NCBI GenBank assembly: GCA_963695375.1
Contig: OY968767.1
Coordinates: 2,806,482-2,870,481, forward strand
DNA: 64,000 nt
From: JACCVL01 sp963695375
GTDB taxonomy: Bacteria > Actinomycetota > Actinomycetes > Propionibacteriales > Nocardioidaceae
Direction: 5' to 3'
Each line of letters begins with the position of its first letter. The first letter of the stretch is position 1. Below the pieces are notes generated by a model. It did no database searches, had not been told where the DNA came from, and saw only the letters and a program-made list of their open reading frames with translations. Shown here in pieces: positions 35,988 to 45,676 of this stretch. The position numbers and the translations under genes are program-made.

Positions 35988-37580
35988 TCAGCTCGGCCGG
36001 AGGGTGACCCGGCGGACCCAGTCGGCCGACATGGCCTCCCGGACCTCCTCGCCGATCTCGGCGGACACCGCCGAGTCCACCGCGAGCACGACCAGCGCCC
36101 GGCCGCCCCGCCGGTCGCGACTGACCTGCATGCCGGCGATGTTGATCCCGGCGTCGCCGAGCAGGGCGCCGACGGTGCCGATCATGCCCGGCCGGTCCTG
36201 GTAGCGGACGACGAGCAGGAAGTCGGTCGGCTCGATCTCGACGTCGAACCCGTCGATCTCGACCAGCCGCTCCCGTTGCTGGATACCGACCAGCGTCCCG
36301 GACACCGACACCTGGCTGCCGTCGGCCCGGGTGCCGCGCAGCGTCACCAGGTTGCGGTGGTCGGCGCTCTCCGGGTCGGTGAGCAGCCGGACCTCGAGAC
36401 CGCGCTCGGAGGCGAGCAGCGGGGCGTTGACGTAGGAGACGTTCTCCTCCACCACGTCGGCGAAGACGCCCTTGAGGGCCGCCAGCTCCAGCACCTTGAC
36501 GTCATGGGCGGTGATCTCGCCGCGCACCTCGACGTCGAGCTGTTGGGCGATGCCGTCGGCCAGCGTGGTGAAGATCCGGCCGAGCCGCTCGGTCAGGCCG
36601 ATCCCGGGCCGGACGTCCTCGGCGATGACGCCGCCCTGCACGTTCACGGCGTCGGGGACGAGCTCGCCGGACAGCGCCAGCCGCACCGAGCGGGCCACCG
36701 CGAGCCCGGCCTTCTCCTGCGCCTCGTCGGTGCTGGCGCCGAGGTGCGGGGTCGCGACGACGTTGTCCAGCTCGAACAGCGGCGAGTCGGTGCACGGCTC
36801 CTGGGCGTACACGTCGATGCCCAGCGCACCGACCCGGCCCTCCTTCAGCGCGGCGTGCAGCGCCTGCTCGTCGACGATGCCGCCGCGGGCGGCGTTCACC
36901 ACGATCACGCCGGGCTTGACCCGATGCAGCTGGTCGGCGCCGATCAACCCCGCGGTCTCCGCGGTCTTCGGCAGGTGGACCGAGATGACGTCGGACTCAG
37001 CGAGCAGCTCGTCCAGCCCGACCAGGCGCACGCCCATCTGCGCCGCCCGGCCCGCCTGGACGTACGGGTCGTAGGCGATCACGTGCATCCCGAAGGCGGA
37101 CAGCCGCTGTGCCACGAGCACGCCGATCCGGCCGAGGCCGAGGATGCCGACCGTCTTCTCGTACAGCTCGACGCCGCTGAAAGCACTGCGCTTCCACTGC
37201 CCGGCGCGGAGCGCCTCGCTGGCGGGCACGATCCGCCGGGCGGCCGCGACCAGCAGCCCCACCGCCAGCTCGGCCGCGCTCACGATGTTCGACGTCGGGG
37301 CGTTGACGACCATCACGCCGGACTGGGTGGCCGCCCGCACGTCGACGTTGTCGAGGCCGACACCGGCCCGGGCGACGACCTTGAGTCGGGTCGCGGCGGT
37401 GAGGACCTCCTGGTCGACGCGGGTCGCGCTGCGCACCAGCAGCGCATCCGCGTCGCCGACCGTCGCGAGCAGGTCGGCCCGGTCCGACCCGTCACACCGC
37501 CGGATCTCGAAGTCGGGCCCGAGGGCGCCGACCGTGGCCGGGGACAGCTCTTCGGCGAGGAGGACGACGGGCTTGCTCAC
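35988..37580 (-). CDS. serA: D-3-phosphoglycerate dehydrogenase
   Basis: First enzyme of serine synthesis. The 530-residue length is that of the type with an intervening domain and a C-terminal ACT domain. Motifs are VGLDNVDVRAA, ILGLGRIGVLVAQRL (Rossmann), NAARGGIVDE and TPHLGASTDEAQ; the ACT part is VRYQDRPGMIGTVGALLG. It starts at a GTG and lies between the SSS transporter and the convergent mocR gene. Confidence 0.96.
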   Translation of the reverse strand: MSKPVVLLAEELSPATVGALGPDFEIRRCDGSDRADLLATVGDADALLVRSATRVDQEVLTAATRLKVVARAGVGLDNVDVRAATQSGVMVVNAPTSNIVSAAELAVGLLVAAARRIVPASEALRAGQWKRSAFSGVELYEKTVGILGLGRIGVLVAQRLSAFGMHVIAYDPYVQAGRAAQMGVRLVGLDELLAESDVISVHLPKTAETAGLIGADQLHRVKPGVIVVNAARGGIVDEQALHAALKEGRVGALGIDVYAQEPCTDSPLFELDNVVATPHLGASTDEAQEKAGLAVARSVRLALSGELVPDAVNVQGGVIAEDVRPGIGLTERLGRIFTTLADGIAQQLDVEVRGEITAHDVKVLELAALKGVFADVVEENVSYVNAPLLASERGLEVRLLTDPESADHRNLVTLRGTRADGSQVSVSGTLVGIQQRERLVEIDGFDVEIEPTDFLLVVRYQDRPGMIGTVGALLGDAGINIAGMQVSRDRRGGRALVVLAVDSAVSAEIGEEVREAMSADWVRRVTLRPS

Positions 37581-37698
37581 GAGGAGTCCTTAGCGGGGGT
37601 CGTGGGTCGCGTGCGGTACGGACGCACGACGCTGTGCCCCGGTCGAGTCTAGCCGTGGATCAGGGATCGGCCAGGCGACTCGTCCCTGCGGGCGATCG

Positions 37699-37971
37699 TC
37701 ACTCGGTGCGAGACAGCCGCAGCCAGCCGAGCATGCCGATGCCGAACACGAGCATCGCCAGCCCCGACCACAGGTTGATGTCGATCCCGGCCGCCTGCTC
37801 CTCCGCGTCGGCGGAGTCGACCACGCCCACCACGGTCACCACCAGGCCGTAGAAGACGAACAGCCCGCCGATCACCGAGCGGACGTCGAACAGCTTGTTC
37901 GCCGAGCTCGGGGCCGGTTGCTCCGTGGGCTCGGTGGGCTCGGTGGGCGCAGGGTCGCCGGCGTCGGTCAT
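37699..37971 (-). CDS. Small membrane protein next to the SSS symporter
   Basis: About 90 residues: a Pro/Glu/Thr-rich N-terminus followed by two hydrophobic segments (VIGGLFVFYGLVVTVVGVV and LWSGLAMLVFGIGMLGWL). It lies 13 nt downstream of the symporter and may be its partner. No family with known function is recognised. Confidence 0.75.
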   Translation of the reverse strand: MTDAGDPAPTEPTEPTEQPAPSSANKLFDVRSVIGGLFVFYGLVVTVVGVVDSADAEEQAAGIDINLWSGLAMLVFGIGMLGWLRLSRTE

Positions 37972-37984
37972 GGTCGATCTCCCA

Positions 37985-39688
37985 TCAGAGGAAGGGAAGG
38001 TAGAGGACGGCAGCCAGGGCGAGGGCTCCGACACCGAGCGGCACCGGCCGCAGCCACCAGGGGTCGCGGCTGACGCCCATGTCGGTGTCGGTCACCGCTG
38101 TTCCGTAGACCAGGCCCTCCAACTCCTCGGGCCGCTTCGGCTCGGTGAACAGGCTGACCACGACGCTGACGAGGGCATCGGCGAGGAACGCCAGAACGGC
38201 CGCCCAGAAGCTGGCCGCCAGGGCCGACCCGAACTCGAAGAGCAGCGGTTCGTCGAAGCCGAAGCTGTCCACACCGCTCTCGGAGGTGACGAAGATGAAG
38301 CCGGCGGTCGCCGTCCCGGCCACCAGTCCGGAGATGCCGGCGGTGGCGGTCATGCGGCGCCAGAACATCGCGATGATGAACGTGGCGAAAAGTGGCGCGT
38401 TGAAGATCGAGAACAGCGCCTGGATGTAGTTCATGATGTTGCTGTATCCGGCCGCGATGAACGCGGTGCCGATCCCGATCAGCACGCCCACGACGGTCAC
38501 GATGCGGCCGACGCGCAGGTAGTAGACGTCCTCCCGGTCCTTGCGGACGTAGTCCTGCCAGATGTCGTAGGTGAACACCGTGTTGAAGCTCGACACGTTG
38601 GCCGCCATGCCTGCCATGAAGGCGGCCAGCAGGCCGGTCACCGCGACGCCGAGAACCCCGTTGGGCAGGTACTTCTCCATCAGCAGCGGAATCGCGTTGT
38701 TGTACTGGAAGGCGCCGGTCTCCGCGCCCAGCTGCGGGAACTCCACCAGCGCGACCAGTCCGGGGATGATGGTCAGCGCCGGGATGAGGATCTTCGGGTA
38801 GGCACCGATCATCGGCGTCCGGCGAGCGGCCGACATGTCCTTCGCCGACAGCGCTCGCTGCACCTCGGCGAAGTTGGTGGTCCAGTAGCCGAAGGACAGC
38901 ACGAACCCGAGTCCGAAGACGATCGCGATCCAGTTCGCCCCGATCGGGTTCGTGACGTCCCCGACGCCGGTGCCGCCCCAGGCGGAGAAGAAGCCCTCAC
39001 CGCCGGCGGGGTTCGCGGAGACCTTGTCCTTCAGCCCCGACCAGCCGCCGTTGGCCGCCAGGCCGACCACGACCAGCGGGACCAGTCCGGCCAGGATGAC
39101 GAAGAACTGCAGGACCTCGTTGTAGATGGCCGACGACAGCCCGCCGGCGGTGATGTAGACGAGCACGAAGGCGGCAGCGACGATGATGGCCAGCCAGACC
39201 GGCCAGCCCAGCAGCCCCTGCATGACGATCGCCAGCGCGTACAGGTTGACGCCCGCGATCAGGACCGACGCCACCGCGAAGCTGAGCGCGTTGAACAGGT
39301 GTGCGCGGTTGTCGAAGCGACGGCGGAGGTATTCCGGGACGCTGCGCACCTTGGACCCGTAGTAGAACGGCATCATCACGATGCCGAGGAACACCATCGC
39401 CGGGATGGCCCCGAGCCAGTAGAAGTGCACGGTGGCGACGCCGTACTGGGCGCCGTTGGCGGCCATCCCGAGGATCTCCAGCGCGCCGAGGTTCGCGGCG
39501 ATGAAGGCCAGCCCGGTGATCCAGGCGGGGAGGGAGCGGCCGGACAGCAGGAAGTCCAGGCTGGACGAGATGCTCGACCGCGCCGCCAGCCCGATACCGA
39601 TCACGACGAGGAAGTACGCGCCGAGCAGGGTGTAGTCGATCCAGCTGAGGTCCAGCCGGAGTTGGGAGGCTGCTGCCAGCTGGTGCAC
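37985..39688 (-). CDS. Sodium:solute symporter (SSS family)
   Basis: About 567 residues with some 13-14 hydrophobic segments. SSS features include DFLLSGRSLPAWITGLAF and the Na-binding-type region MAANVSSFNTVFTYDIWQDYV. The closest relatives are SGLT-like sugar or organic solute transporters, but the substrate is not determined. Start GTG at 39688. It lies between ilvC and serA on the same strand. Confidence 0.9.
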   Translation of the reverse strand: MHQLAAASQLRLDLSWIDYTLLGAYFLVVIGIGLAARSSISSSLDFLLSGRSLPAWITGLAFIAANLGALEILGMAANGAQYGVATVHFYWLGAIPAMVFLGIVMMPFYYGSKVRSVPEYLRRRFDNRAHLFNALSFAVASVLIAGVNLYALAIVMQGLLGWPVWLAIIVAAAFVLVYITAGGLSSAIYNEVLQFFVILAGLVPLVVVGLAANGGWSGLKDKVSANPAGGEGFFSAWGGTGVGDVTNPIGANWIAIVFGLGFVLSFGYWTTNFAEVQRALSAKDMSAARRTPMIGAYPKILIPALTIIPGLVALVEFPQLGAETGAFQYNNAIPLLMEKYLPNGVLGVAVTGLLAAFMAGMAANVSSFNTVFTYDIWQDYVRKDREDVYYLRVGRIVTVVGVLIGIGTAFIAAGYSNIMNYIQALFSIFNAPLFATFIIAMFWRRMTATAGISGLVAGTATAGFIFVTSESGVDSFGFDEPLLFEFGSALAASFWAAVLAFLADALVSVVVSLFTEPKRPEELEGLVYGTAVTDTDMGVSRDPWWLRPVPLGVGALALAAVLYLPFL

Positions 39689-39799
39689 CGCGGTACCCCC
39701 GTCCGCCCGTCCCGGGCCGCGCCGTCGAGTCGGACGGACTGTGACATGCCGGACATGGCGCCGCAACCCGGCGCGCGGGGTGCGATGGGCGGAGCGGGC

Positions 39800-40828
39800 T
39801 CAGCGGCTGGCGGTGCCCTCGGTGTAGTCGTCGTCCTGGTCCCTGACCCAGCTCATCAGCTTGCGCAGTTCGCGACCGGTGGCCTCGATCGGGTGCTTCT
39901 CGGCCGCCGCCCGGAAGCTGGCGAACTCCGGGCCGCCGGCGTCCTGGTCGGCGATGAACCGGTCGGCGAACGCACCGCTGCGCACGTCGGCCAGCACGTC
40001 GGCCATCCGCGCCTTGACCGACGCGTCGATGATCCGCGGCCCGGACACGTAGTCGCCGTACTCGGCGGTGTCCGACACCGACCAGCGCTGTTTGGCGATG
40101 CCACCCTCGTACATCAGGTCGACGATCAGCTTGAGCTCGTGCAGGCACTCGAAGTAGGCCACCTCGGGCTGATACCCCGCCTCGACCAACGTCTCGAAGC
40201 CGGCCGTGACCAGTGCCGAGGCGCCACCGCAGAGGACCGCCTGCTCGCCGAACAGGTCGGTCTCGGTCTCCTCGGTGAAGGTGGTCTTGATCCCCCCGGC
40301 GCGCAACCCGCCGATCGCCTTGGCATAGGCCAGCGTGAGGTCCCAGGCGCCGCCTGAGGCGTCCTGCTCGACGGCGACCAGCACCGGCACGCCGCGACCG
40401 ACGGTGTACTCGCGGCGGACCAGATGGCCGGGGCCCTTGGGGGCGACCATGCAGACGTCGACGCCGGGCGGCGGCTTGACGTAGCCGAACCGGATGTTGA
40501 AACCGTGCCCGAAGAGGACGGCGTCGCCGTCCACCAGGTTGGGCTCGATGGCCTCGGTGTAGAGCGCACGCTGGGCCGGGTCCGGGGCCAGGACGACGAT
40601 CAGGTCGGCCTCCTCGCAGGCCTCGTAGGGCGTGAGCACCGTCAGCCCCTCCGCCTCGGCCCGCGGACGGCTGCGCGACCCGTCCGGCAGCCCGACGCGC
40701 ACGTCGACACCGGAGTCCCGCAGCGACAGGGCGTGCGCATGCCCCTGGCTGCCGTAGCCGAGCACCGTCACGTTGCGCTGCTGCACGACGCCGAGGTCGG
40801 CGTCGTCGTCGTAGAACATCTCGGCCAC
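39800..40828 (-). CDS. ilvC: Ketol-acid reductoisomerase (class I)
   Basis: Converts acetolactate or acetohydroxybutyrate to dihydroxyacids with NADPH and Mg. The 342-residue length marks the short class I type. NVTVLGYGSQGHAHALSLRDSG is the Rossmann loop, and SDTAEYGDYVSGPR the Mg-binding region. Follows ilvN. Confidence 0.97.
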   Translation of the reverse strand: MAEMFYDDDADLGVVQQRNVTVLGYGSQGHAHALSLRDSGVDVRVGLPDGSRSRPRAEAEGLTVLTPYEACEEADLIVVLAPDPAQRALYTEAIEPNLVDGDAVLFGHGFNIRFGYVKPPPGVDVCMVAPKGPGHLVRREYTVGRGVPVLVAVEQDASGGAWDLTLAYAKAIGGLRAGGIKTTFTEETETDLFGEQAVLCGGASALVTAGFETLVEAGYQPEVAYFECLHELKLIVDLMYEGGIAKQRWSVSDTAEYGDYVSGPRIIDASVKARMADVLADVRSGAFADRFIADQDAGGPEFASFRAAAEKHPIEATGRELRKLMSWVRDQDDDYTEGTASR

Positions 40829-40854
40829 GGGAAGCTCCTGTTCGAGGGGTCGGA

Positions 40855-41379
40855 TCAGCCGGTCTGGGTGACCGGACGCAGCGTGCGGTCGGTGATCGAG
40901 CGGCCACCGCGGCCGATGGCCACCATGCCGGACTGGACGAGCTCACGGATCCCGAAGGGCTCCAGGACCCGCAGCATGGCCGCCAGCTTGTCGGGGTTCC
41001 CGGTCGCCTCGATGGTCACTGCGTCCGGGTTCACGTCGACCACCTTGGCGCGGAACAGCTGCACGGTCTCCAGCACCTGGCTGCGCGTCGCCGCGTCCGC
41101 CCGCACCTTGACGAGCACCAGCTCTCGCTCGACGCCGGTCCCCGGCTCCAGCTGGACGATCTTGATCACGTTCACCAGCTTGTTGAGCTGCTTGGTCACC
41201 TGCTCCAGCGGTTGCTCGGCGACGTTGACGACGATGGTCATCCGGGAGATCTCGGGGTGCTCGGTCGGACCGACCGCCAGCGAGTCGATGTTGAACCCGC
41301 GGCGGGCGAACAGACTGGAGATGCGGGCCAGCGCGCCCGGCGTGTTCTCGACCAGGACAGACAGCGTGTGGCGGCTCAC
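40855..41379 (-). CDS. ilvN: Acetolactate synthase small (regulatory) subunit
   Basis: 174 residues with the N-terminal ACT domain (HTLSVLVENTPGALARISSLF, RRGFNIDSLAVG) that gives valine feedback. The GTG start overlaps the ilvB stop as GTGA. Confidence 0.96.
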   Translation of the reverse strand: MSRHTLSVLVENTPGALARISSLFARRGFNIDSLAVGPTEHPEISRMTIVVNVAEQPLEQVTKQLNKLVNVIKIVQLEPGTGVERELVLVKVRADAATRSQVLETVQLFRAKVVDVNPDAVTIEATGNPDKLAAMLRVLEPFGIRELVQSGMVAIGRGGRSITDRTLRPVTQTG

Positions 41380-43124
41380 TGCTCCTCCTCGCGGTCCCAC
41401 ACCGGCGCCATGTCCCGGGCGACCTTGATGTCGTCGTTGCTCGTGCCGGCGGCGACCATCGGCCACACCATGGCATCGCGGTGCACACCGAAGTCGACCA
41501 CGACCGGCCGGTCGTCGACCGCCATCGCCTGGGCGACCACGGCGTCCACGTCCTCCGGCTTGTCGCAGCGCAGTCCGACACACCCGTACGCCTCCGCCAG
41601 CTTGGCGAAGTCCGGGATCCGCGACGAGTGCAGGTCGGTGTTCGAGTAGCGCCCGCCGTAGAACAGCGTCTGCCACTGCCGCACCATCCCGAGCGCGTCG
41701 TTGTTGATGACCGCGACCTTGATCGGGATCTGCTCGAGGGCGCAGGTGGCCAGCTCCTGGTTGGTCATCTGGAAGCAGCCGTCGCCGTCGATCGCCCACA
41801 CCACCCGCTCGGGCGTGCCGACCTTGGCCCCCATGGCCGCGGGCACCGCGTAGCCCATCGTGCCGAGCCCGCCGGAGTTGATCCACGACCGCGGCCGCTC
41901 GTAGCGGACGAACTGGCTGGCCCACATCTGGTGCTGCCCCACCCCCGCGACGTACGTCGCCTCCGGGCCGGCGGCCGCAGCGATCCGCTCGATGACGTAC
42001 TGCGGTGCCAGCGAACCGTCCTCCGGCGCCTCGTAGCCGACCGGGTAGCGCTCGGCCAGCCCGCGGGTCCACCTCGCCCAGGCGGTGTAGTCCCCGGCCG
42101 TCTGCGCGGCCCGGTCCGCCTCCACCGCCGCGACCAGGTCGCGGATGATCTCGCGACAGTCGCCCACAATCGGGACGTCGGCGTGCCGGTTCTTCGAGAT
42201 CTCGGCCGGGTCGATGTCGGCGTGGATGACGCGGGCGTCGGGGGCGAAGGTGTCCAGTCGTCCGGTCACCCGGTCGTCGAAGCGCACCCCCAGCGCGACC
42301 AGCAGGTCCGAGCGCTGCAGGGCCGCGACCGCGGCGACCGACCCGTGCATCCCGGGCATCCCCAGGTGCTGGGGGTGCGAGTCGGGCAGGGCGCCCCGGC
42401 CCATCAGCGTGGTGACGACCGGGATGCCGGTGAGATCGGCGAGCCGGGCGAGCTCGACCGAGGCGTCGGCCTTGATCACACCGCCGCCCACGTAGAGCAC
42501 CGGGCGCTGGGCGGCGGCGATCAGCCGAGCGGCCTCGCGGATCTGCTTGCCGTGCGGCCGCGTCGTCGGGCGGTATCCCGGCAGCGCCAGCTCGGTCGGG
42601 TAGTCGAAGGTCGTCATCGCCTGCAGCGCGTCCTTGGCCACGTCGACGAGGACCGGACCGGGCCGTCCGGTCGACGCGATGTGGAACGCCTCGGCGACCG
42701 TGCGCGGGATCTCCGCCGGATCGGTGACGAGATAGCTGTGCTTGGTGATCGGCATCGTGATGCCGCGGATGTCCGCCTCCTGGAAGGCGTCGGTCCCGAT
42801 CGCCCCTGACGACACCTGTCCGGTCACCGCCACGATCGGCACCGAGTCCATGTGCGCGTCGGCGAGCGGGGTCACCAGGTTCGTCGCACCCGGCCCCGAC
42901 GTGGCCATGCACACACCGACCTTGCCGGTCGCCTGGGCGTAGCCCTGGGCGGCATGGCCGGCGCCCTGCTCGTGCCGGACCAACACGTGCCGGATCTGGG
43001 TGGAGTCGAACAGCGGGTCGTAGGCCGGGAGGATGGCGCCGCCGGGGATACCGAACACGGTGTCCACACCCGCGTGCTCCAGCGACCGGATCAGGCTCTG
43101 TGCCCCCGTCATCTGCTCACTCAT
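41376..43124 (-). CDS. ilvB: Acetolactate synthase large subunit
   Basis: Thiamine-diphosphate enzyme for the first common step of valine/leucine and isoleucine synthesis. About 582 residues. The ThDP glutamate region is VRHEQGAGHAAQGYAQ and the C-terminal motif is GDGCFQMTNQELATC. The ATG at 43124 matches the family start; leader elements lie upstream. Confidence 0.97.
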   Translation of the reverse strand: MSEQMTGAQSLIRSLEHAGVDTVFGIPGGAILPAYDPLFDSTQIRHVLVRHEQGAGHAAQGYAQATGKVGVCMATSGPGATNLVTPLADAHMDSVPIVAVTGQVSSGAIGTDAFQEADIRGITMPITKHSYLVTDPAEIPRTVAEAFHIASTGRPGPVLVDVAKDALQAMTTFDYPTELALPGYRPTTRPHGKQIREAARLIAAAQRPVLYVGGGVIKADASVELARLADLTGIPVVTTLMGRGALPDSHPQHLGMPGMHGSVAAVAALQRSDLLVALGVRFDDRVTGRLDTFAPDARVIHADIDPAEISKNRHADVPIVGDCREIIRDLVAAVEADRAAQTAGDYTAWARWTRGLAERYPVGYEAPEDGSLAPQYVIERIAAAAGPEATYVAGVGQHQMWASQFVRYERPRSWINSGGLGTMGYAVPAAMGAKVGTPERVVWAIDGDGCFQMTNQELATCALEQIPIKVAVINNDALGMVRQWQTLFYGGRYSNTDLHSSRIPDFAKLAEAYGCVGLRCDKPEDVDAVVAQAMAVDDRPVVVDFGVHRDAMVWPMVAAGTSNDDIKVARDMAPVWDREEEQ

Positions 43125-43249
43125 CGGTCTGCTGCTCCTCTGGGTCGGCACCCTGCGTGCGGCGCTGTCCACTGCATGGAAAAGCCCCCGACCCGACAGA
43201 CGGACGGAGGCGGCGCGTCGGCGACGACGTCGAACTCTGCTCGGACGGG

Positions 43250-43291
43250 TCAGCCAGCGCGCCGGCGGAGTACGAGGAGGTCAGGCTGCAC
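43250..43291 (-). CDS. ilvL: Candidate ilvB leader peptide
   Basis: A 13-residue ORF from GTG, MQPDLLVLRRRAG, preceded by CTGGAG. It carries Leu-Leu-Val-Leu and ends RRRAG, closely like the leuB leader (VLILRRRGGA). It sits 126 nt before ilvB. A GGGGGCTTTT run at the far end of the leader on the minus strand may mark a terminator, but I could not find a clean stem. Confidence 0.6.
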   Translation of the reverse strand: MQPDLLVLRRRAG

Positions 43292-43330
43292 CGCTCCAGC
43301 GTCGCCGGAGCGGCGTTCGCCGTCAAGATC

Positions 43331-43348
43331 GTGAGACGGCCGTCTCAC
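43331..43348. promoter_or_regulatory. Perfect 18-bp palindrome upstream of ilvB
   Basis: GTGAGACGGCCGTCTCAC is fully self-complementary. A TTGACG -35-like box lies immediately downstream on the minus strand (43321-43326), with a poor -10 17 bp further. The core recurs at the leuB leader. Confidence 0.65.
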
Positions 43349-43388
43349 CATCCGGCCAGGGACCCGACCAGGCACATGGCGGCGCGGC

Positions 43389-45077
43389 TCAGTCGCAGAC
43401 CGCGCCCTGGGCTGCGGACCCGACCAGCTTGCGGTACTTGGCCAGCACGCCGGTGCGGTAGCGCGGCTCGGGGGCGGTCCACCCCGGCCGACGCGACTCC
43501 ACCTCGGCGTCGTCGACCAGCAGGTCGAGTGTCTCGCGCTCCATGTCCAGCCGGACCCGGTCACCGTCGCGCACGAGCGCGATCGGCCCGCCGTCGTCGG
43601 CCTCCGGCGCGACGTGGCCGACGCACAGGCCGGTGGTGCCACCGGAGAACCGGCCGTCGGTGAGCAACAGCACGTCCTTGCCGAGCCCCGCACCCTTGAT
43701 CGCCGAGGTGATGGCGAGCATCTCCCGCATCCCGGGGCCGCCCTTGGGTCCTTCGTACCGGATCACGACCACGTCGCCGGCCGTGATGGTCCCGTCGGAC
43801 AGCGCCTGCATGGCCGCCTGCTCACCGTCGAAGACTCGTGCGGTGCCCTCGAACACCGCGTCGTCGAAGCCGGCGCTCTTGACCACGGCGCCGTCCGGCG
43901 CGAGCGAGCCGTGCAGCACCGAGATCCCGCCCACCGCGTGGATCGGCCGGGACATCGAGCGGATGATCTCGCCGTCCGTGTCCGGGGGGTCGATGTCGGC
44001 CAGGTTCTCCGCCAGCGTCCGCCCGGTCACGGTCAGGCAGTCGCCGTCGATCAGACCGGCGTCCAGCAGGGCCTTGGTCACCACCGGGATGCCCCCGACC
44101 CGGTCGACGTCTGCCATCACGAACCGGCCGAACGGCTTCAGGTCGCCGAGGTGTGGGACCCGGGCGCCCACTCGGCTGAAGTCCGCGAGCGTCAGGTCCA
44201 CCTCCGCCTCGTGCGCGATGGCCAGCAGGTGCAGGACCGCGTTCGTGGAGCCGCCGAGTGCCATCACCACCGCGATCGCGTTCTCGAAGGCCGGCTTGGT
44301 CATCACCTGACGGGTGGTGATCCCGTGGCGGAGCATCTCCACCACGGCGGCGCCGGACCGGTGCGCGAAACCGTCGCGTCGCCGGTCGACGGCCGGTGGT
44401 GACGACGACCCCGGCAGCGCCATCCCCATCACCTCGGCGACGGCGGCCATCGTGTTCGCGGTGAACATCCCCCCGCAGGCGCCCTCCCCCGGGCAGATCG
44501 CCCGCTCGATCCGGTCCACCTCCTCGCGGCTGATCAGCCCGCGCATGCAGGCACCGACCGCTTCGAAGGCGTCGATGACCGTGACGTCCCGCCCGTCGAC
44601 GGTGCCGGGAAGGATCGACCCGGCGTAGAGGAAGACGCTGGCCAGGTCCAGCCGGGCAGCGGCCATCAGCATGCCGGGCAGCGACTTGTCACAGCCGGCC
44701 AGCAGCACCGACCCGTCGAGCCGCTCGGCCATCATCACCGTCTCCACCGAGTCGGCGATGACCTCCCGGCTCACCAGCGAGAAGTGCATGCCCTCGTGTC
44801 CCATCGAGATCCCGTCGGACACCGAGATCGTGGCGAACTCCAGCGGGTACCCGCCGGCGGCGTGCACCCCGGACTTCACCGCGTCGGCCAGCCGGTCGAG
44901 GGACAGGTTGCACGGAGTGACCTCGTTCCAGCTGGACGCGACCCCGATCTGCGGTTTCGCGAAGTCCTCGTCCCCCATGCCGACCGCTCGGAGCATCCCC
45001 CGCGCGGCGGCCCGCTCGAGGCCGTCGGTGACGTCGCGGCTGCGCGGCTTCAGGTCGGGCCCCGGTTCGGACGTCAT
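43389..45077 (-). CDS. ilvD: Dihydroxy-acid dehydratase
   Basis: Iron-sulfur enzyme that forms the 2-oxoacids of valine and isoleucine. 562 residues, with LLAGCDKSLPGMLMAA and GACGGMFTANTMAAVAE carrying cluster cysteines, and LTDGRFSGGTTGLCVGHVAP. The ATG at 45077 is chosen by homology. Same strand as ilvB, separated by the leader. Confidence 0.96.
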   Translation of the reverse strand: MTSEPGPDLKPRSRDVTDGLERAAARGMLRAVGMGDEDFAKPQIGVASSWNEVTPCNLSLDRLADAVKSGVHAAGGYPLEFATISVSDGISMGHEGMHFSLVSREVIADSVETVMMAERLDGSVLLAGCDKSLPGMLMAAARLDLASVFLYAGSILPGTVDGRDVTVIDAFEAVGACMRGLISREEVDRIERAICPGEGACGGMFTANTMAAVAEVMGMALPGSSSPPAVDRRRDGFAHRSGAAVVEMLRHGITTRQVMTKPAFENAIAVVMALGGSTNAVLHLLAIAHEAEVDLTLADFSRVGARVPHLGDLKPFGRFVMADVDRVGGIPVVTKALLDAGLIDGDCLTVTGRTLAENLADIDPPDTDGEIIRSMSRPIHAVGGISVLHGSLAPDGAVVKSAGFDDAVFEGTARVFDGEQAAMQALSDGTITAGDVVVIRYEGPKGGPGMREMLAITSAIKGAGLGKDVLLLTDGRFSGGTTGLCVGHVAPEADDGGPIALVRDGDRVRLDMERETLDLLVDDAEVESRRPGWTAPEPRYRTGVLAKYRKLVGSAAQGAVCD

Positions 45078-45088
45078 GACCCGGCAGC

Positions 45089-45676
45089 CTACGGCGAGAG
45101 CACCCGCACGCCCACGCCCATCCCACCGGTGATGACGTACGCGCACGCGACCGCCCACAGGATGCTCACCAGGGTGCCGATGATGAAGCCCTCGGCGGCG
45201 CTCGGGTGGTTGCCGGTGCGCAGTTCGGGATAGCGGCCGAGGGCCTTGATCGCGAGGACGACCGCCATCCCCTCCGGCCATCCGGCCACCAGGGTGCCCA
45301 CGATGGCCAACCGCTCGAGGGCACCGATCCAGGCGCCGCCGCGCAGCCCCTCTCCGACGGCCGCCGGCTGCTGACCCGCTGGCCGCTCCGAACCGAGGTC
45401 CTGGGCGGTGCGGTCCACCAGCGTGAACACGGCCATGGTGGCCGGCCCGCCACCGAGGACGGCGAGCACGACGGCGGCGACGCCGACCCACTCCTGGGTG
45501 TCGCCGCGGGTGCGGCCGGAGAAGTGCACGTCGAGGACGGCCACCAGCAGCGCCGCCGCGGCGAAGGCGGCCAGCGCCACCTGCGGAGCCTTGGGCAGGT
45601 GCCGGGACCAGGCGAGCAGCGCGGCGACCGACCCGGCCGACAGCGCGCCGAGCAGCAGCACCTGCACTCCGCTCAC
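45089..45676 (-). CDS. Membrane protein paired with a SatD-like regulator
   Basis: About 195 residues with five hydrophobic segments (for example VQVLLLGALSAGSVAALLAW and AAVVLAVLGGGPATMAVFTL). The GTG start overlaps the upstream regulator stop as GTGA. Function is unknown; the pairing suggests a regulator plus membrane partner. Confidence 0.8.
   Translation of the reverse strand: MSGVQVLLLGALSAGSVAALLAWSRHLPKAPQVALAAFAAAALLVAVLDVHFSGRTRGDTQEWVGVAAVVLAVLGGGPATMAVFTLVDRTAQDLGSERPAGQQPAAVGEGLRGGAWIGALERLAIVGTLVAGWPEGMAVVLAIKALGRYPELRTGNHPSAAEGFIIGTLVSILWAVACAYVITGGMGVGVRVLSP

Noticed and set aside
43160..43200. Terminator hairpin at GGGGGCTTTT ahead of ilvB
   Set aside because: A T-run is present, but no upstream arm pairs well enough within a short loop, so it was not called as a feature.
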